64,000 bases of DNA from Candidatus Paraburkholderia kirkii (GCA_001189345.1 LFKV01000015.1:186001-250000); one strand, 5' to 3'. Positions 25,914 through 36,855 are shown, counted from the stretch's first letter. Notes: generated by a model not told the origin, from the letters alone. Made by a program: numbers and translations.

Positions 25914-27771
25914 ATGAACCAGCCCGCAGTAGTCGAAAACAACAATAACGACGCCGTCGAAATCGAAGCACCGGCCTATGTCCGGCACCGCAGACTCATC
26001 GAATGGGTGGTGCAGCGCATCGCGGTCCTGACCAAGCCGGACCGCGTCGTCTGGTGCGACGGCTCGCAGGAAGAGTACGACCGGCTCTGCCAGCAGATGG
26101 TCGAAGCCGGCACCATGAAGAAGCTCAACCCCGAGAAGTGTCCCAATTCCTTCCTTGCCTGCTCGGACCCCTCGGATCGTGGCGCGCGTCGAAGACCGCA
26201 CGTTCATCTGCTCGCAGCGCCGCGAAGACGCCGGCCCGACGAACAACTGGATCGATCCGCAGGAAATGCGCGTCACGCTCGACGGCCTGTTCGACGGCGC
26301 CATGCGCGGCCGCACGATGTACGTCGTGCCTTTCTCGATGGGGCCGCTCGGCTCGTCGATCGCGCATATCGGCGTCGAGCTGTCGGATAGCCCGTACGTC
26401 GTGGCGAACATGCGCATCATGACGCGCATGGGCCGCGCCGTGTACGACGTGCTCGGCGAGAACGGCGAGTGCGTGCCGTGCGTGCATTCCGTCGGCGCGC
26501 CGCTTGGCGGCGGCCGCAAGGATGTGGCCTGGCCTTGCAACGACACGAGGTACATCGTCCACTTCCCCGAGTCGCGCGAAATCTGGAGCTTCGGCTCGGG
26601 CTACGGCGGCAACGCGCTGCTCGGCAAGAAGTGCTTCGCGCTGCGCATCGCCTCGACGATGGGCCGCGACGAAGGCTGGCTCGCCGAACACATGCTGATT
26701 CTCGGCGTGACGTCGCCCCAGGGCCGCAAGTATCACGTCGCGGCGGCATTCCCGTCGGTGTGCGGCAAGACCAACTTCGCGATGCTGATTCCGCCGCGGG
26801 ATCTGAACGGCTGGAAAGTGACGACGATCGGCGACGACATCGCCTTGATCAAGCCGGGCCGCGACGGCCGCCTGTACGCGATCAACCCGGAAGCGGGCTA
26901 TTTCGGCGTGGCGCCGGGCACGAGCGAAAAGACCAACTTCAACGCGATGGCCACGTTGAAGGAAAACGTGATCTTTACCAACGTCGCGCTGACCGACGAC
27001 GGCGACATCTGGTGGGAAGACATGACCGACACGCCGCCCGCGCACCTGATCGACTGGCAGGGCCGCGACTGGACGCCGGAAATCGCGAAGGAAACCGGAG
27101 CCAAGGCCGCGCATCCGAACGCGCGCTTCACGGCGCCGGCATCGCAATGTCCGTCGATCGATCCGGATTGGGAAAATCCGGCGGGCGTGCCGATCGACGC
27201 GTTCATTTTCGGTGGACGCCGCTCGAACACAGTTCCGCTCGTGACGGAAGCGCGCGACTGGAAGTCAGGCGTCTACATGGCCGCGATGATGGGCTCCGAA
27301 ACGACCGCCGCCGCGGCGGGCCAGCAGGGCATCGTGCGCCGCAATCCATTCGCGATGCTGCCGTTCTGCAGCTACAACATGAGCGACTACTTCGGCCACT
27401 GGCTGAAGATGGGCGAGCGCCTCGAAGCGCTGAACGCGAAGACGCCGAAGTTCTTCTGCGTCAACTGGTTCCGCAAGGGCGATGACGGCAAATTCGTGTG
27501 GCCGGGCTTCGGCGAAAACATGCGCGTGCTGAACTGGATGATCGGCCGCATCGAAGGCACGACGAAGGGCGAGGAGCACGCGTTCGGCATCTTGCCGCGC
27601 TACGAGGACATCGACTGGGGCGCGCTCGGCTTCACGCGCGAGCAATTCGAAAAGGTCATCTCCGTCAACGACGCTGCCTGGCGCGACGAGCTGTTCAAGA
27701 AGCTGAAACAAGGTCTGCCGGAAGCGTTGCCGGAAGCCAGGGCCGACATGGAGAAGCGCCTGGTTGCGTGA
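25914..27771 (+). pseudogene. pckG: Phosphoenolpyruvate carboxykinase (GTP), one frameshift
   Basis: PEPCK converts oxaloacetate to PEP, the entry step of gluconeogenesis. It starts [20 protein letters not shown] and reads through [22 protein letters not shown] to ACSDPSD. One extra C near 26178-26181 then shifts the frame. The remaining ~530 codons are in the next frame and carry the PEP site, the P-loop with the reactive Cys ([19 protein letters not shown]), metal-binding Asp region ([13 protein letters not shown]) and the GTP-binding [12 protein letters not shown]. Apart from this one base the gene looks perfect, so either an assembly error or a very recent inactivation is plausible. Confidence 0.92.
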
Positions 27772-28115
27772 GCGAGTGAATCGTCCGGCGTGATGCTGCG
27801 CCGGATTGACACCACGAATCGAATCAATCCCCATATATTTCGGGCTCGCCGCGGTGGGTCCGATTTTCTTCCGCTACACCGTCAAAATTGACGCAGCCAG
27901 CCTTTTCAAAATTTCATCTGCCGGAATGAAGCTGATCGAGTGTTGTGTGATCCGCAACAATCGGTGATCTTTCATCTGCGTAAGTCGGCTAACTGCCAGA
28001 TTTTTTTCGACTTTTCCCTGCTTCCCGGCAACTTCTGCACGATTCCGCCGGTCCTAGAATAATCCTGAATTGCTTTGCAGCAGAATTCGAGCCGTCTAGC
28101 GGCAGGAGTTGTCTT
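27772..28115. other. Intergenic region pckG to LysR gene
   Basis: 344 bp without a recognisable gene. A weak hairpin (TCCGGCG / CGCCGGA, about 27782-27803) follows pckG without a clear T tract and may act as its terminator. The rest is A/T-richer and probably holds the LysR-gene promoter. Confidence 0.45.
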
Positions 28116-28801
28116 ATGGATCATTTGCAGTCGATGAGAGTGTTCGTCCGTGTCGCCGATCTCGGGAGTTTCGCCCGGGCCGCGAGCGCGATGGACATCT
28201 CCAATGCGGTGGCGACGCGCCACGTCGCGGACCTGGAAGGCCGCCTCGGCACGCGCCTGCTCAACCGCACGACGCGCAGCCTCTCGCTCACGGAGTCCGG
28301 TCAGGTCTATCTGGAGCGGGCCCGGCAAATTCTCGACAACTGGAAGACGTCGAACAAATGGTGGTGGCGCGCAATCACGAACCGCTCGGTTCGCTGCGGA
28401 TCGTGGCGCCCGTGGTATTCGGGCTGCACAACCTCGCGCCGGTGCTGCAGACGTATGCGCAGCGCTACCCGAAGGTCGTCCCGGACGTCACGCTGGTGGA
28501 CCGTCAGGTCGACATCAACGTCGCGTATCCGAGCCGTCGCCACTTGCCGGCGAAGGTGCGCACGTTCATCGATCACCTCGTCGAGCATTTCAGCCAGACG
28601 CCGAATCATCAGGTCGGCGAGCAATGGATTCGCGATGGGCGCGGCAAGCCTGTCGCCCCGGCCGCGCAAGCGCATTACGAGCATGCCGACGAGGACGCGG
28701 CGCGCCCGTCGCGCTCGCGTCCGATCGACGGCGAGTTAGCGCCGAAAGTCTCCAAGACTGCCCGATCGCGAGGGCGCGTGCCCGCGACATCGCCGTTCTG
28801 A
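28116..28801 (+). pseudogene. LysR-family regulator with frameshift and deleted ligand domain
   Basis: Starts MDHLQSMRVFVRVADLGSFARAASAMDISNAVATRHVADLEGRLGTRLLNRTTRSLSLTE, a complete winged-helix DNA-binding domain. A shift near 28340 moves the linker (LEDVEQMVVARNHEPLGSLRIVAPVVFGLHNLAPVLQ) to another frame. After TLVDRQVDI the sequence jumps to NVAYPSRRHLPAKVRTFIDHLVEHFSQTP, a segment that lies near the C-terminus in this family. About 150-170 residues of the effector-binding domain are therefore missing, with the frame maintained across the joint near 28515. Confidence 0.85.
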
Positions 28802-28829
28802 GAGGCTTCGGCGAAGCGCAAATGAAAAA

Positions 28830-28857
28830 CCCCGCGAATCGCTTCGTGGGGTTTTTT
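28830..28857. terminator. Bidirectional terminator between LysR gene and topB
   Basis: CCCCGCGAA-TCGC-TTCGTGGGG with AAAAA before and TTTTTT after, so it has a U tract in both directions. It sits between the convergent LysR gene and topB. Confidence 0.88.
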
Positions 28858-28882
28858 ACTTCGAGCCGGCGAAAGCAGCCAA

Positions 28883-31531
28883 TCAGCCCGTCTTGCGCGC
28901 GGAAGTCTTTTTCGCCGCCGCCTTCTTCGCCGGCGCTTTCTTTGCCGCAGGCTTCGCGGGCGTCGTCTTGGCGGCTACGGCGACATCGCTGTCGCCGGTT
29001 TCATCGCCGCTGTCGGCTTGTGCTTCCGCTGCCGCGCCGCGCTTGGCCGCCGCCGTCTTCGCGGCCGGCTTGCCTTCCTTCTTTTCGAACTCGAAGCCGA
29101 TCTTGCCGTCCGGCTGCTTCACGAGATACGCCTTGAAGTTGCGCCCAGTGCGCGACGACTTGAAGTTGGTCAGCAGATCCGTGCGGCCTTCGTTCAGGAG
29201 CTTCTCCATCTGTTCGCGCGCGATCTCCTGTTGCAGGATGACCTTGCCCGAGCGGAAATCGCACGTCTTCGGATTCGCGACCGAGTTCTCGCACACATAG
29301 CTCATGCCGTGCTCGAACACGCGCGACTGGCACTTCGGACACGCGCCGACCGGCGTCTGCTCGGAGAAGTCGGGCGGTTCGCCGTCGTCGTCGCCACTGT
29401 CCTGGCCAAAGTCGAATTCGAGCTTGTAGTTCTTGATCTCGTCGTCGAGGACGAGCTTGAGAATGGCCGAGAACGGCCGCCCCATCTTGCTGCGGAAACC
29501 GGAAAGCGGCCCGATGGTTTTCTCGCGCAGCAATTCCTCGACTTCGGCGATCTCGAACTGCCGGCCGCCCGGAATCTTCGAAATCGAGAACTCGCACTTC
29601 GTGCACGCGAAGCGGCGATAGTTCTCCTTCACCTGCCCGCCGCAATTCGGACAAGGCGTTTCGAGCGTCGTGTAATCGCCGGGGATCGTGTCGGAGTCGT
29701 ATTCCTTCGCGCGCTTGACGATGGTCTGCGTCATGCGGGCGATTTCCTGCATGAAGGTATCGCGATGCAGATTGCCGCGCTCCATCTGCGAGAGCTTGTG
29801 CTCCCATTGACCGGTCAGCTCGGGCGCGGTGAGCTCCTCGACGCCGAGACCACGCAGCAAGGTCATCAGCTGGAACGCCTTGGCCGTCGGAATCAGCTCG
29901 CGGCCTTCGCGCACGATGTACTTTTCGCCGAGCAGACCCTCGATGATCGCCGCGCGCGTCGCCGGCGTGCCGAGACCCTTCGCGGCCATCGCGTCGCGCA
30001 GTTCCTCGTTCTCGACGAGCTTGCCCGCGCCTTCCATCGCCGAGAGCAGCGACGCTTCGTTGTAGCGCGCGGGCGGCTTGGTCACGAGACCGTACGCTTC
30101 GATTTTCTCGACGTCGACCTTCTCGTCCTTCTGCACCGGCACGAGATTACCTTTCTCGCCCGCGGCTTCGCGGCCGTAGATCTGCAGCCAGCCCGTCTCG
30201 ACGAGCACCTTGCCTTCCGTCTTGAAGTGATGCCCCGAGACTTCGGTGATGCGCGTCGTCACGAGATATTCCGCCGCCGGGAAAAACACCGACAGGAAGC
30301 GCTTGACGACGAGGTCGTACAGCTTCTGCTCCGGCTCGGACAGCGACTTCGGCGCCTGCAGCGTCGGGATGATGGCGAAGTGATCGCTGATCTTCGAGTT
30401 GTCGAAGATGCGCTTGTTCGGCTTCACCCAGCCTTTGTCGAGCACCTGCTTGGCGAACGGCAGGTAGTTGTTGCTCTCCTTGAGCATGGTCATCGTTTCC
30501 TTGACCGTGCCCAGATAGTCTTCGGGCAGCGCGTGCGCATCGGTACGCGGATAGGTCAGGACCTTGTGCTTCTCATAGAGCGCCTGTGCGAGGCTGAGCG
30601 TGTTCTTTGCCGAAAAGCCGAAGCGGCTGTTGGCTTCGCGCTGCAAACTGGTCAGGTCGAAAAGCAGCGGCGACATCTGCGTCGACGGCTTCGATTCCTC
30701 GGTAACGGTGCCGGTCTTGCCCCGACAGGCCGCGACAACCGATTCCGCCGCCGCGAGGCTCCACAGGCGCGAATCGCGCTGTTCGGGGTCGTTCTCGACG
30801 CGCTTGAGCTTCGGATCGAACCAGTGGCCCTCGTACAGGCCCTTCGCGGCGATGAACTCGGCGCGCACTTCCCAGTAGTCGCGCGGCACGAAACGGCGGA
30901 TTTTCTCCTCGCGTTCCACGACGATCGACAAAGTCGGCGTCTGAACGCGTCCGACGGTCGTCAGGAAGAAACCGCCGCCCTTGCTGTTGAAGGCGGTCAT
31001 CGCGCGGGTGCCGTTGATGCCGACGAGCCAGTCGGCTTCCGAGCGGCAGCGGGCGGCGTCCGCGAGCGGCTGCATGTCGGCGTCGCTGCGCAGGTTCGCG
31101 AAGCCTTCGCGGATCGCGGTGGGCGTCATCGACTGGAGCCACAGGCGCTGGATCGGCTGTTTGGCCTTCGCGTGCTGCGCGATCAGGCGGAAAATCAGCT
31201 CGCCCTCGCGCCCCGCGTCGCATGCGTTGATCAGCAGGTCGATATCCTTGCGCTTCATCAGCTTCGTCAGCACCTTGAGGCGCGACTCGCTCTTGGCGAT
31301 CGGATTCAGATCGAAATGCGGCGGAATGACTGGCAGATTGGCAAAGCTCCATTTGCCGCGCTTGACGTCGTATTCCTCCGGCGCCGCGATCTCCAGAAGG
31401 TGGCCGACCGCGGACGAGAGCACGTAATCGTCGCTCTCGAAGTACTCGTCATGCTTGGTGAAGCCGCCCAGCGCACGCGCGATGTCGTTCACGACGGAAG
31501 GCTTCTCAGCGATGATCAGGGCTTTGGACAT
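28883..31531 (-). CDS. topB: DNA topoisomerase III
   Basis: Type IA topoisomerase of 882 aa that decatenates replication intermediates. TOPRIM motifs are IAEKPSVVNDIA and DACDAGREGELIF. The active-site Tyr is in LTYPRTDAHALPEDY. The C-terminal part carries two zinc-ribbon-like motifs (CPNCGGQVKENYRRFACTKC and CPKCQSRVFEHGMSYVCENS) and a Lys/Ala-rich tail (AKKAPAKKAAAKK) typical of burkholderial TopB. It is intact, the largest gene of the conserved topB-trx-dprA block on the minus strand. Confidence 0.95.
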   Translation of the reverse strand: MSKALIIAEKPSVVNDIARALGGFTKHDEYFESDDYVLSSAVGHLLEIAAPEEYDVKRGKWSFANLPVIPPHFDLNPIAKSESRLKVLTKLMKRKDIDLLINACDAGREGELIFRLIAQHAKAKQPIQRLWLQSMTPTAIREGFANLRSDADMQPLADAARCRSEADWLVGINGTRAMTAFNSKGGGFFLTTVGRVQTPTLSIVVEREEKIRRFVPRDYWEVRAEFIAAKGLYEGHWFDPKLKRVENDPEQRDSRLWSLAAAESVVAACRGKTGTVTEESKPSTQMSPLLFDLTSLQREANSRFGFSAKNTLSLAQALYEKHKVLTYPRTDAHALPEDYLGTVKETMTMLKESNNYLPFAKQVLDKGWVKPNKRIFDNSKISDHFAIIPTLQAPKSLSEPEQKLYDLVVKRFLSVFFPAAEYLVTTRITEVSGHHFKTEGKVLVETGWLQIYGREAAGEKGNLVPVQKDEKVDVEKIEAYGLVTKPPARYNEASLLSAMEGAGKLVENEELRDAMAAKGLGTPATRAAIIEGLLGEKYIVREGRELIPTAKAFQLMTLLRGLGVEELTAPELTGQWEHKLSQMERGNLHRDTFMQEIARMTQTIVKRAKEYDSDTIPGDYTTLETPCPNCGGQVKENYRRFACTKCEFSISKIPGGRQFEIAEVEELLREKTIGPLSGFRSKMGRPFSAILKLVLDDEIKNYKLEFDFGQDSGDDDGEPPDFSEQTPVGACPKCQSRVFEHGMSYVCENSVANPKTCDFRSGKVILQQEIAREQMEKLLNEGRTDLLTNFKSSRTGRNFKAYLVKQPDGKIGFEFEKKEGKPAAKTAAAKRGAAAEAQADSGDETGDSDVAVAAKTTPAKPAAKKAPAKKAAAKKTSARKTG

Positions 31532-31702
31532 GCGTCAATAGGGTTGGTAACAGGCAGCGGCCCGGTTTGGGCTGCTTTAACGACCGCTTTATAGCACAGG
31601 CTTTGCACCGTGGGCGTCGAAGGACGAATCGCGACATTGCGGCGCCCGGCTCGCGATGCGCGTTTCGAGAGGCGCGGAACGCCCGTTTCGCGCCCGTCGC
31701 GA

Positions 31703-32080
31703 TCAAGCCATGGCGAGCGCCGGACGCAGCTTCGGCGCGCCGACCATGTTCGGCAGCGCGGTCAGGTCGGTCAGCATCCGCTCGACGATCGACATTTGCG
31801 GCAGCACCGTGCCGAAAAATCGGGTCGTGACCGAATCCTCGATCAGGATGGTTGGAAAATTTTCCACATCGAGATCGTCGAGGAGGTCGGCATGATTCTC
31901 GATATCGATCCAGGCGAAGCAGATGTCCGGATGGGCGTCCGCCAGCCTGTCGAACCCTTCGCTATATTCGCGGCACGTGCCACACCATTCGGCGCACAGG
32001 CAGGCGACGAACAGCGTGTCGGGCTCGGCGATGCGCTTGGCAATGCGATCGGCATCGGTATCGAGATTCAGCGCGGACAT
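31703..32080 (-). CDS. Thioredoxin-family protein
   Basis: 125-aa thioredoxin fold with the active-site motif CAEWCGTCREY (WCGTC, a variant of WCGPC) and the cis-Pro loop VENFPTILI. It starts MSALNLDTDADRIAKRI and lies between dprA and topB. There is no signal peptide, so it is cytoplasmic. The client protein is unknown. Intact. Confidence 0.87.
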   Translation of the reverse strand: MSALNLDTDADRIAKRIAEPDTLFVACLCAEWCGTCREYSEGFDRLADAHPDICFAWIDIENHADLLDDLDVENFPTILIEDSVTTRFFGTVLPQMSIVERMLTDLTALPNMVGAPKLRPALAMA

Positions 32081-32151
32081 GGCGTGTGGGTGATCCTTGT
32101 TTGCGGCAGCGGGGACGGCTCGTTTTTTCGCGAATTTAGCACGACGCGGCG

Positions 32152-33355
32152 TTACAGGCGCTCGACAGCCGTAAAGCGGCCGCCCGGCAGCGCCGCCACG
32201 CGGCCCGACAGCTCGAGCCCGAGAAGGCGCCCTGGAGTGCCGCGCCGTCCAGTTCGGTGCGCGCGGCGAGGATTTCAAGTGTCGCGGGCGCATGGCTGAG
32301 CGCGGAAAGCACGCGTTCGGCGTCACCGGCGTCGGTCGGCTCCAGCGGACGCGCCGACGCCCACGATGCGCTGACCGGCTCCGGTTTCGCGCTTCGCGGC
32401 GGCGGCCGTCCGCGCGGGCGGGAAGCCGAATTCTTCGAGCACTTCCTCCGGGGCTTCCACGAGCTTCGCGCCCTGCTTGATGAGCCGATGGCAGCCCTGC
32501 GAAAGCGGCGCGTGAATCGAGCCGGGAATCGCGAATACATCGCGCCCCATTTCGTTGGCGAGCCGCGCCGTGATGAGCGAGCCGGAACGCATCGCCGCCT
32601 CGACGATCAGCACGCCGCGCGACAGTCCCGCGATCAGCCTGTTGCGCTGCGGAAAGTTCGCGGAGCGCGCGGGCTTGCCCAGCGGCCATTCGGAGAGAAT
32701 CGCGCCTTCGCGGGCGATCTCATGCGCGAGCGTGTGGTGCGCGGCCGGATAGACCAGATCCGCACCCGTGCCGATCACCGAGATCGTGCCGGTCGCGCCC
32801 TCCAGCGCCCCGCCGCGATGCGCGGAGGCGTCGATGCCGAGCGCGAGCCCCGACACCACGGCGAGACCCGCATCCGACAACGCGCGGGCGAAGCGCCGCG
32901 TGTCCTCCAGGCCTTGCGGGGCCGCATGCCGGCTGCCGACGATCGCCACGGCGCGCGCCTGGAGCAGGTCGAGCCGGCCCTTCGCGTAGAGCAGCGCCGG
33001 CGGATCCGGCATGGTGAGCAGCGCCTGCGGATAGGCGGCGTCCGCCAGCGTCAGAACGTGATTGCCCGGTTCCGACGCCCACGCCAGAACCTCTTCAAAT
33101 ATAGTGGTCGAACGGAACGCCCTCGATGTCGGACGGCGGCGCGAGCACGGCTTCGGCGGCGCGGGCGTCGGCTGCCGCCGCAAGCGACGCGAAGCTCTCC
33201 GACACCACTTCGCGCGGTCCGCCGAAAGCGCCGAGCAGCGTGCGCAGCGCGAGCGGCCGCAATCCCCTGGCGTGCGCGAGCCGCAGCCAGGCGCGCAGAT
33301 CTTCTGCATCGGGCATCGAGGCGACTTCCTCGGTCGGCGGGGCGGCGGTCGTCAT
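32152..33355 (-). pseudogene. dprA: DprA (Smf) DNA-processing protein, at least three frameshifts
   Basis: DprA loads RecA onto incoming single-stranded DNA in natural transformation. The N-terminal part MTTAAPPTEEVASMPDAEDLRAWLRL runs to FDHYI. The Rossmann-like core is in another frame: PPALLYAKGRLDLLQARAVAIVGSRHAAPQG, SGLALGIDASAHRGA, FPQRNRLIAGLSRGVLIVEAAMRSGSLITARLA and VFAIPGSIHAP. The tail EPTDAGDAERVLSALSHAPATLEILAARTELDGAALQ is in a third frame, and LLGLELSGRVAALPGGRFTAVERL in a fourth segment ending at TAA 32154-32152. Breaks fall near 33100, 32340 and 32230. Confidence 0.9.
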
Positions 33356-33554
33356 GTTAAGATTTTTGATCCGGAACAGATTAAGAATCGTCGCCCGGCC
33401 CGATCCGCAGGCCTGAGGCGACGCCATTGGCCGTTTGCCGGCGGCGTTGAATCCCGTGGATTCACCCGCATATCTTTGGCATGTCGCCCTCCACCCGCAA
33501 CCTGGCCGAATGGCCGATTTACATGCGTCGCGGCGCGCGTAGACAATCCGAATC

Positions 33555-34058
33555 ATGGCTCTGCTCAAGATACTCAACTACCCGGACAAGCGGCTGAACA
33601 AGGTGGCGAAGCCCGTCGCCGTCGTCGACGACCGCATCCGCAAGCTCGTCGCCGACATGGCCGAGACGATGTACGCCGTGCCCGGCGTCGGCCTCGCCGC
33701 GACGCAGGTGGACGTGCACGAGCGCGTGATCGTGATCGACGTCTCGGACGCGCACGATGAACTGATGGTCTTCATCAACCCGGAAATCGTCTGGGCGAGC
33801 CAGGAAAAGAAGGAATGGGAAGAGGGCTGCCTGTCGGTGCCCGGCATCTACGATTTCGTGGAGCGGCCCGACAAGGTCCGCGTGAAGGCGCTGAACGAAA
33901 AGGGTGAGACGTTCGAGCTCGATTGCGAAGGCCTGCTCGCGGTGTGCGTCCAGCACGAGATGGATCACCTGAACGGCCACGTGTTCGTCGAGTACCTGTC
34001 GCAGCTCAAGCAGTCGCGCATTCGCGGCAAGATGAAGAAGCTGGAAAAGGCGCTGTAA
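33555..34058 (+). CDS. def: Peptide deformylase
   Basis: Removes the formyl group from nascent N-terminal Met. 167 aa with the three family motifs [17 protein letters not shown] and QHEMDH (Cys and two His bind the metal, Glu is catalytic). Followed by fmt after 59 bp, the usual def-fmt pair. Divergent from dprA with about 200 bp of promoter region between. Intact. Confidence 0.96.
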   Translation: MALLKILNYPDKRLNKVAKPVAVVDDRIRKLVADMAETMYAVPGVGLAATQVDVHERVIVIDVSDAHDELMVFINPEIVWASQEKKEWEEGCLSVPGIYDFVERPDKVRVKALNEKGETFELDCEGLLAVCVQHEMDHLNGHVFVEYLSQLKQSRIRGKMKKLEKAL

Positions 34059-34117
34059 CGCGCGCCTTCCGCCGACGTTTTTTGCAGGCACGCCAACAGG
34101 GTAGCTTTCTTTAGCCA

Positions 34118-35110
34118 ATGACTCAATCGCTGCGTGTCGTCTTCGCCGGTACGCCCGAATTCGCCGCCGCCGCGCTCGCGGCCATTCACGCGGCCGGGTT
34201 TGCCGTCCCGCTCGTCCTGACTCAGCCCGATCGTCCGGCCGGACGCGGCATGAAGCTGACCGCGAGCCCCGTCAAGCGCTTCGCGGTCGAGCACGGGCTC
34301 GAAGTCGCGCAGCCGCCGTCGCTGCGGCACGCGGGCAAATATCCGCGGGAAGCGGCGGAGGCGATCGATCTCCTGCGCTCGACGCCGCACGACGTGATGG
34401 TCGTCGCGGCATACGGCCTGATCCTGCCGCAGGAAGTGCTCGACATTCTGCCGCGCGGCGCGATCAATATTCACGCATCGCTGTTGCCGCGCTGGCGCGG
34501 CGCCGCGCCGATCCATCGTGCGATCGAGGCGGGCGACGCCGAAACCGGCATCACGCTGATGCAGATGGACGCCGGCCTCGACACCGGCGCGATGATCCGC
34601 GACGCGCGCACGCCGATTCGCCCCGACGACACCACCGCCACGCTGCACGATCGGCTCGCGCAAACGGGCGCCGAGCTGATCGTCGCGGCGCTGCGCGATC
34701 TCGAGCGCGACGGCGCGCTTCCTTCCACGTCGCAACCGGAAGAAGGCGCAACCTACGCCGAGAAGATCGCGAAAAACGAAGCGGCGCTCGACTGGCGACG
34801 TCCAGCCGAAGCGCTCGCGCGCCAGATCCGCGCGTTCGATCCGTTTCCCGGCGCCTCCGGCACGCTCGACCAGGCCGCGATCAAGATCTGGGCCGCGCAG
34901 TCGGTCGATGGCGCATCGCATGCGGGCGAACCTGGCACCATCGCGGAAGTTTCGTCGGACGGTATCGTCGTGATCTGCGGCAGCGGTGCCCTCAAGCTCA
35001 CGCAATTGCAGAAGCCGGGCGGCAAGCGCCTGCCGGCGCGCGACTTTCTCGCGGGCGCGCCGCTCGCGAAAGGGCAGCGCTTCGCCCTTCCGGAAGCCGG
35101 ACAAGAGTAA
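34118..35110 (+). CDS. fmt: Methionyl-tRNA formyltransferase
   Basis: Formylates initiator Met-tRNA. 330 aa; N-terminal catalytic domain starts [19 protein letters not shown], with [25 protein letters not shown] (catalytic Asn-His-Asp set) and C-terminal OB-like tRNA-binding domain ([33 protein letters not shown]). Intact and coupled with def. Confidence 0.96.
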   Translation: MTQSLRVVFAGTPEFAAAALAAIHAAGFAVPLVLTQPDRPAGRGMKLTASPVKRFAVEHGLEVAQPPSLRHAGKYPREAAEAIDLLRSTPHDVMVVAAYGLILPQEVLDILPRGAINIHASLLPRWRGAAPIHRAIEAGDAETGITLMQMDAGLDTGAMIRDARTPIRPDDTTATLHDRLAQTGAELIVAALRDLERDGALPSTSQPEEGATYAEKIAKNEAALDWRRPAEALARQIRAFDPFPGASGTLDQAAIKIWAAQSVDGASHAGEPGTIAEVSSDGIVVICGSGALKLTQLQKPGGKRLPARDFLAGAPLAKGQRFALPEAGQE

Positions 35111-35180
35111 GGGACGCCGGACAGGCGCGGCGCTAAAATAAATCGCTTCCCACAAGCGCCTGTCTGTCTGGAGTTCCTCG

Positions 35181-35830
35181 ATGCTCGGCATTACCGGTTT
35201 TGCCTTTTTTCTCGTCGCCGTCTTTCTTCTGAACGTCACGCCCGGTCCCGACACCGCCTACATCGTGGGGGCGCAGCGTCGCGCAAGGGCGGGGCGCCGG
35301 CATCGTGTCGGCGCTCGGCATCTCCGCGGGCTGCATCGTTCATACGCTGGCGTGCGCGTTCGGCCTGACGGCGATTCTGGCAGCATCGGCGACGGCGTTC
35401 ACCGTCATCAAGATCGCCGGCGCGATTTATCTGATCTATCTCGGCGTGCGCCTCATCTTCACGAAGCACGACGCCGACGCCGGCGCCGCGCGCGAGAAGC
35501 AGGCCAGCGAGAAAGCTGCGCCGAAATCGCTGCGCCAGCTTTTCGCCCAGGGTTTCGTCACGAACGTGCTGAAAAGGTGGTGCTGTTCTTCGTGTCCTTC
35601 TTCCCGCAGTTCGTCGCCGCCGATAGCCAGCACAAGACGCTCGCCTTCCTCACGCTCGGCATCTCGTATTCATTGCGATGAGCACGGTCTGGAACAGCTT
35701 CGTCGCGTGGATCGCGGGCAGCGTCACGGAGCGCTTCGCCGGCAGGGTCGGCGTGAAGAAGTGGCTGGACCGCGGCGTTGGCGGCGCGTTCGTGGGGCTG
35801 GGCATCAAGCTTGCTGCCACGCATCGATAA
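35181..35830 (+). pseudogene. LysE/RhtB-family amino-acid exporter, three frameshifts
   Basis: Inner-membrane amino-acid efflux protein. It starts MLGITGFAFFLVAVFLLNVTPGPDTAYIVGAQ (family motif NVTPGPD). It shifts near 35280 to GAGIVSALGISAGCIVHTLACAFGLTAILAASATAFTVIKIAGAIYLIYLGVRLI, near 35570 to KVVLFFVSFFPQFVAADSQHKTLAFLTLGI, and near 35680 to STVWNSFVAWIAGSVTERFAGRVGVKKWLDRGVGGAFVGLGIKLAATHR, ending at 35830. Its place between fmt and htpX is conserved in burkholderial genomes. Confidence 0.88.
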
Positions 35831-35962
35831 ATCTCGTCATCGCGGATTGAATTATTGAGGGATGCCCATATCTAACGTTTTTATTACAATCGTCGTCCCG
35901 GCCGCGTTGGCCGGGGCAACCGCGCACCTCGCGCACCGACATAGGGAGAAGGAGTTCCGGAC

Positions 35963-36802
35963 ATGTTCAACTGGGTCAAAACCGCGATGCTGATGGCTGC
36001 GATCACGGCCCTCTTTGTCGTGATCGGCGAGATGATCGGCGGCTCGAAGGGCATGATGCTCGCGCTGATCATCGCGCTCGGCATGAATTTCTTTTCTTAC
36101 TGGTTCTCGGACAAGATGGTTCTGCGCATGTACAACGCGCAGGAAGTCGACGAGACCACCGCGCCGCAGTTCTACCGGATGGTGCGCGAGCTCGCCACGC
36201 GCGCTCAGCTGCCGATGCCGCGCGTCTATCTGATCAACGAAGACGCGCCGAACGCGTTCGCCATGGGCCGCAATCCGGAGCACGCGGCGGTCGCGGAGAG
36301 CACGGGCATTCTGCGCGTGCTCTCCGAGCGCGAGATGCGCGGCGTGATGGCGCACGAACTGGCGCACGTGAAGCACCGCGACATCCTGATCTCGACGATC
36401 TCCGCGACCATGGCCGGCGCGATCTCCGCGCTCGCGAACTTCGCGATGTTCTTCGGCGGACGCGACGACGAAGGCCGTCCGGCCAATCCGATCGCGATCC
36501 TCGCCCCGATCGCGGGCGCGCTGATCCAGATGGCGATTTCCCGCGCGCGCGAATTCGGAGCCGACCGCGGCGGCGCGGAAATTTCGGGCGATCCGCAGGC
36601 GCTTGCGAGCGCGCTCGAGAAGATTCACGCCTATGCCACCGGCGTGCCGTTCCGGGCGGCGGAAGCGCACCCGGCAACCGCACAGATGATGATCATGAAT
36701 CCGCTCTCGGGCGGCGGCATCGCGAATCTGTTCTCGACGCACCCGGCAACGGAAGAGCGCGTTGCGCGTCTGATGGAAATGGCGCGCCCGGGCCGCTTCT
36801 GA
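35963..36802 (+). CDS. htpX: HtpX membrane zinc metalloprotease
   Basis: Quality-control protease of the inner membrane, partner of FtsH. 279 aa, with two N-terminal membrane segments (residues about 6-25 and 30-50), the HExxH zinc motif in [13 protein letters not shown], two further hydrophobic segments (about 145-165 and 175-195) and the third zinc ligand Glu in [17 protein letters not shown]. The start follows AGGGAGAAGGAGTTCCGGAC. Intact. Confidence 0.94.
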   Translation: MFNWVKTAMLMAAITALFVVIGEMIGGSKGMMLALIIALGMNFFSYWFSDKMVLRMYNAQEVDETTAPQFYRMVRELATRAQLPMPRVYLINEDAPNAFAMGRNPEHAAVAESTGILRVLSEREMRGVMAHELAHVKHRDILISTISATMAGAISALANFAMFFGGRDDEGRPANPIAILAPIAGALIQMAISRAREFGADRGGAEISGDPQALASALEKIHAYATGVPFRAAEAHPATAQMMIMNPLSGGGIANLFSTHPATEERVARLMEMARPGRF

Positions 36803-36821
36803 AGCAGGTGACGCGGTAGCG

Positions 36822-36855
36822 AAGGCCGTTCCGGTTGCGCCGGAACGGCCTTTTT
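36822..36855 (+). terminator. Rho-independent terminator of htpX
   Basis: AAGGCCGTTCCGG-TTGCG-CCGGAACGGCCTT (13-bp perfect stem) followed by a T tract, 19 bp after the htpX stop codon. Confidence 0.9.

Noticed and set aside
29018..31594. 858-codon open frame on the plus strand opposite topB
   Set aside because: It is antisense to an intact topB with all catalytic motifs; its translation is rich in Arg/Leu/His without domains, as expected of a shadow frame in GC-rich DNA.
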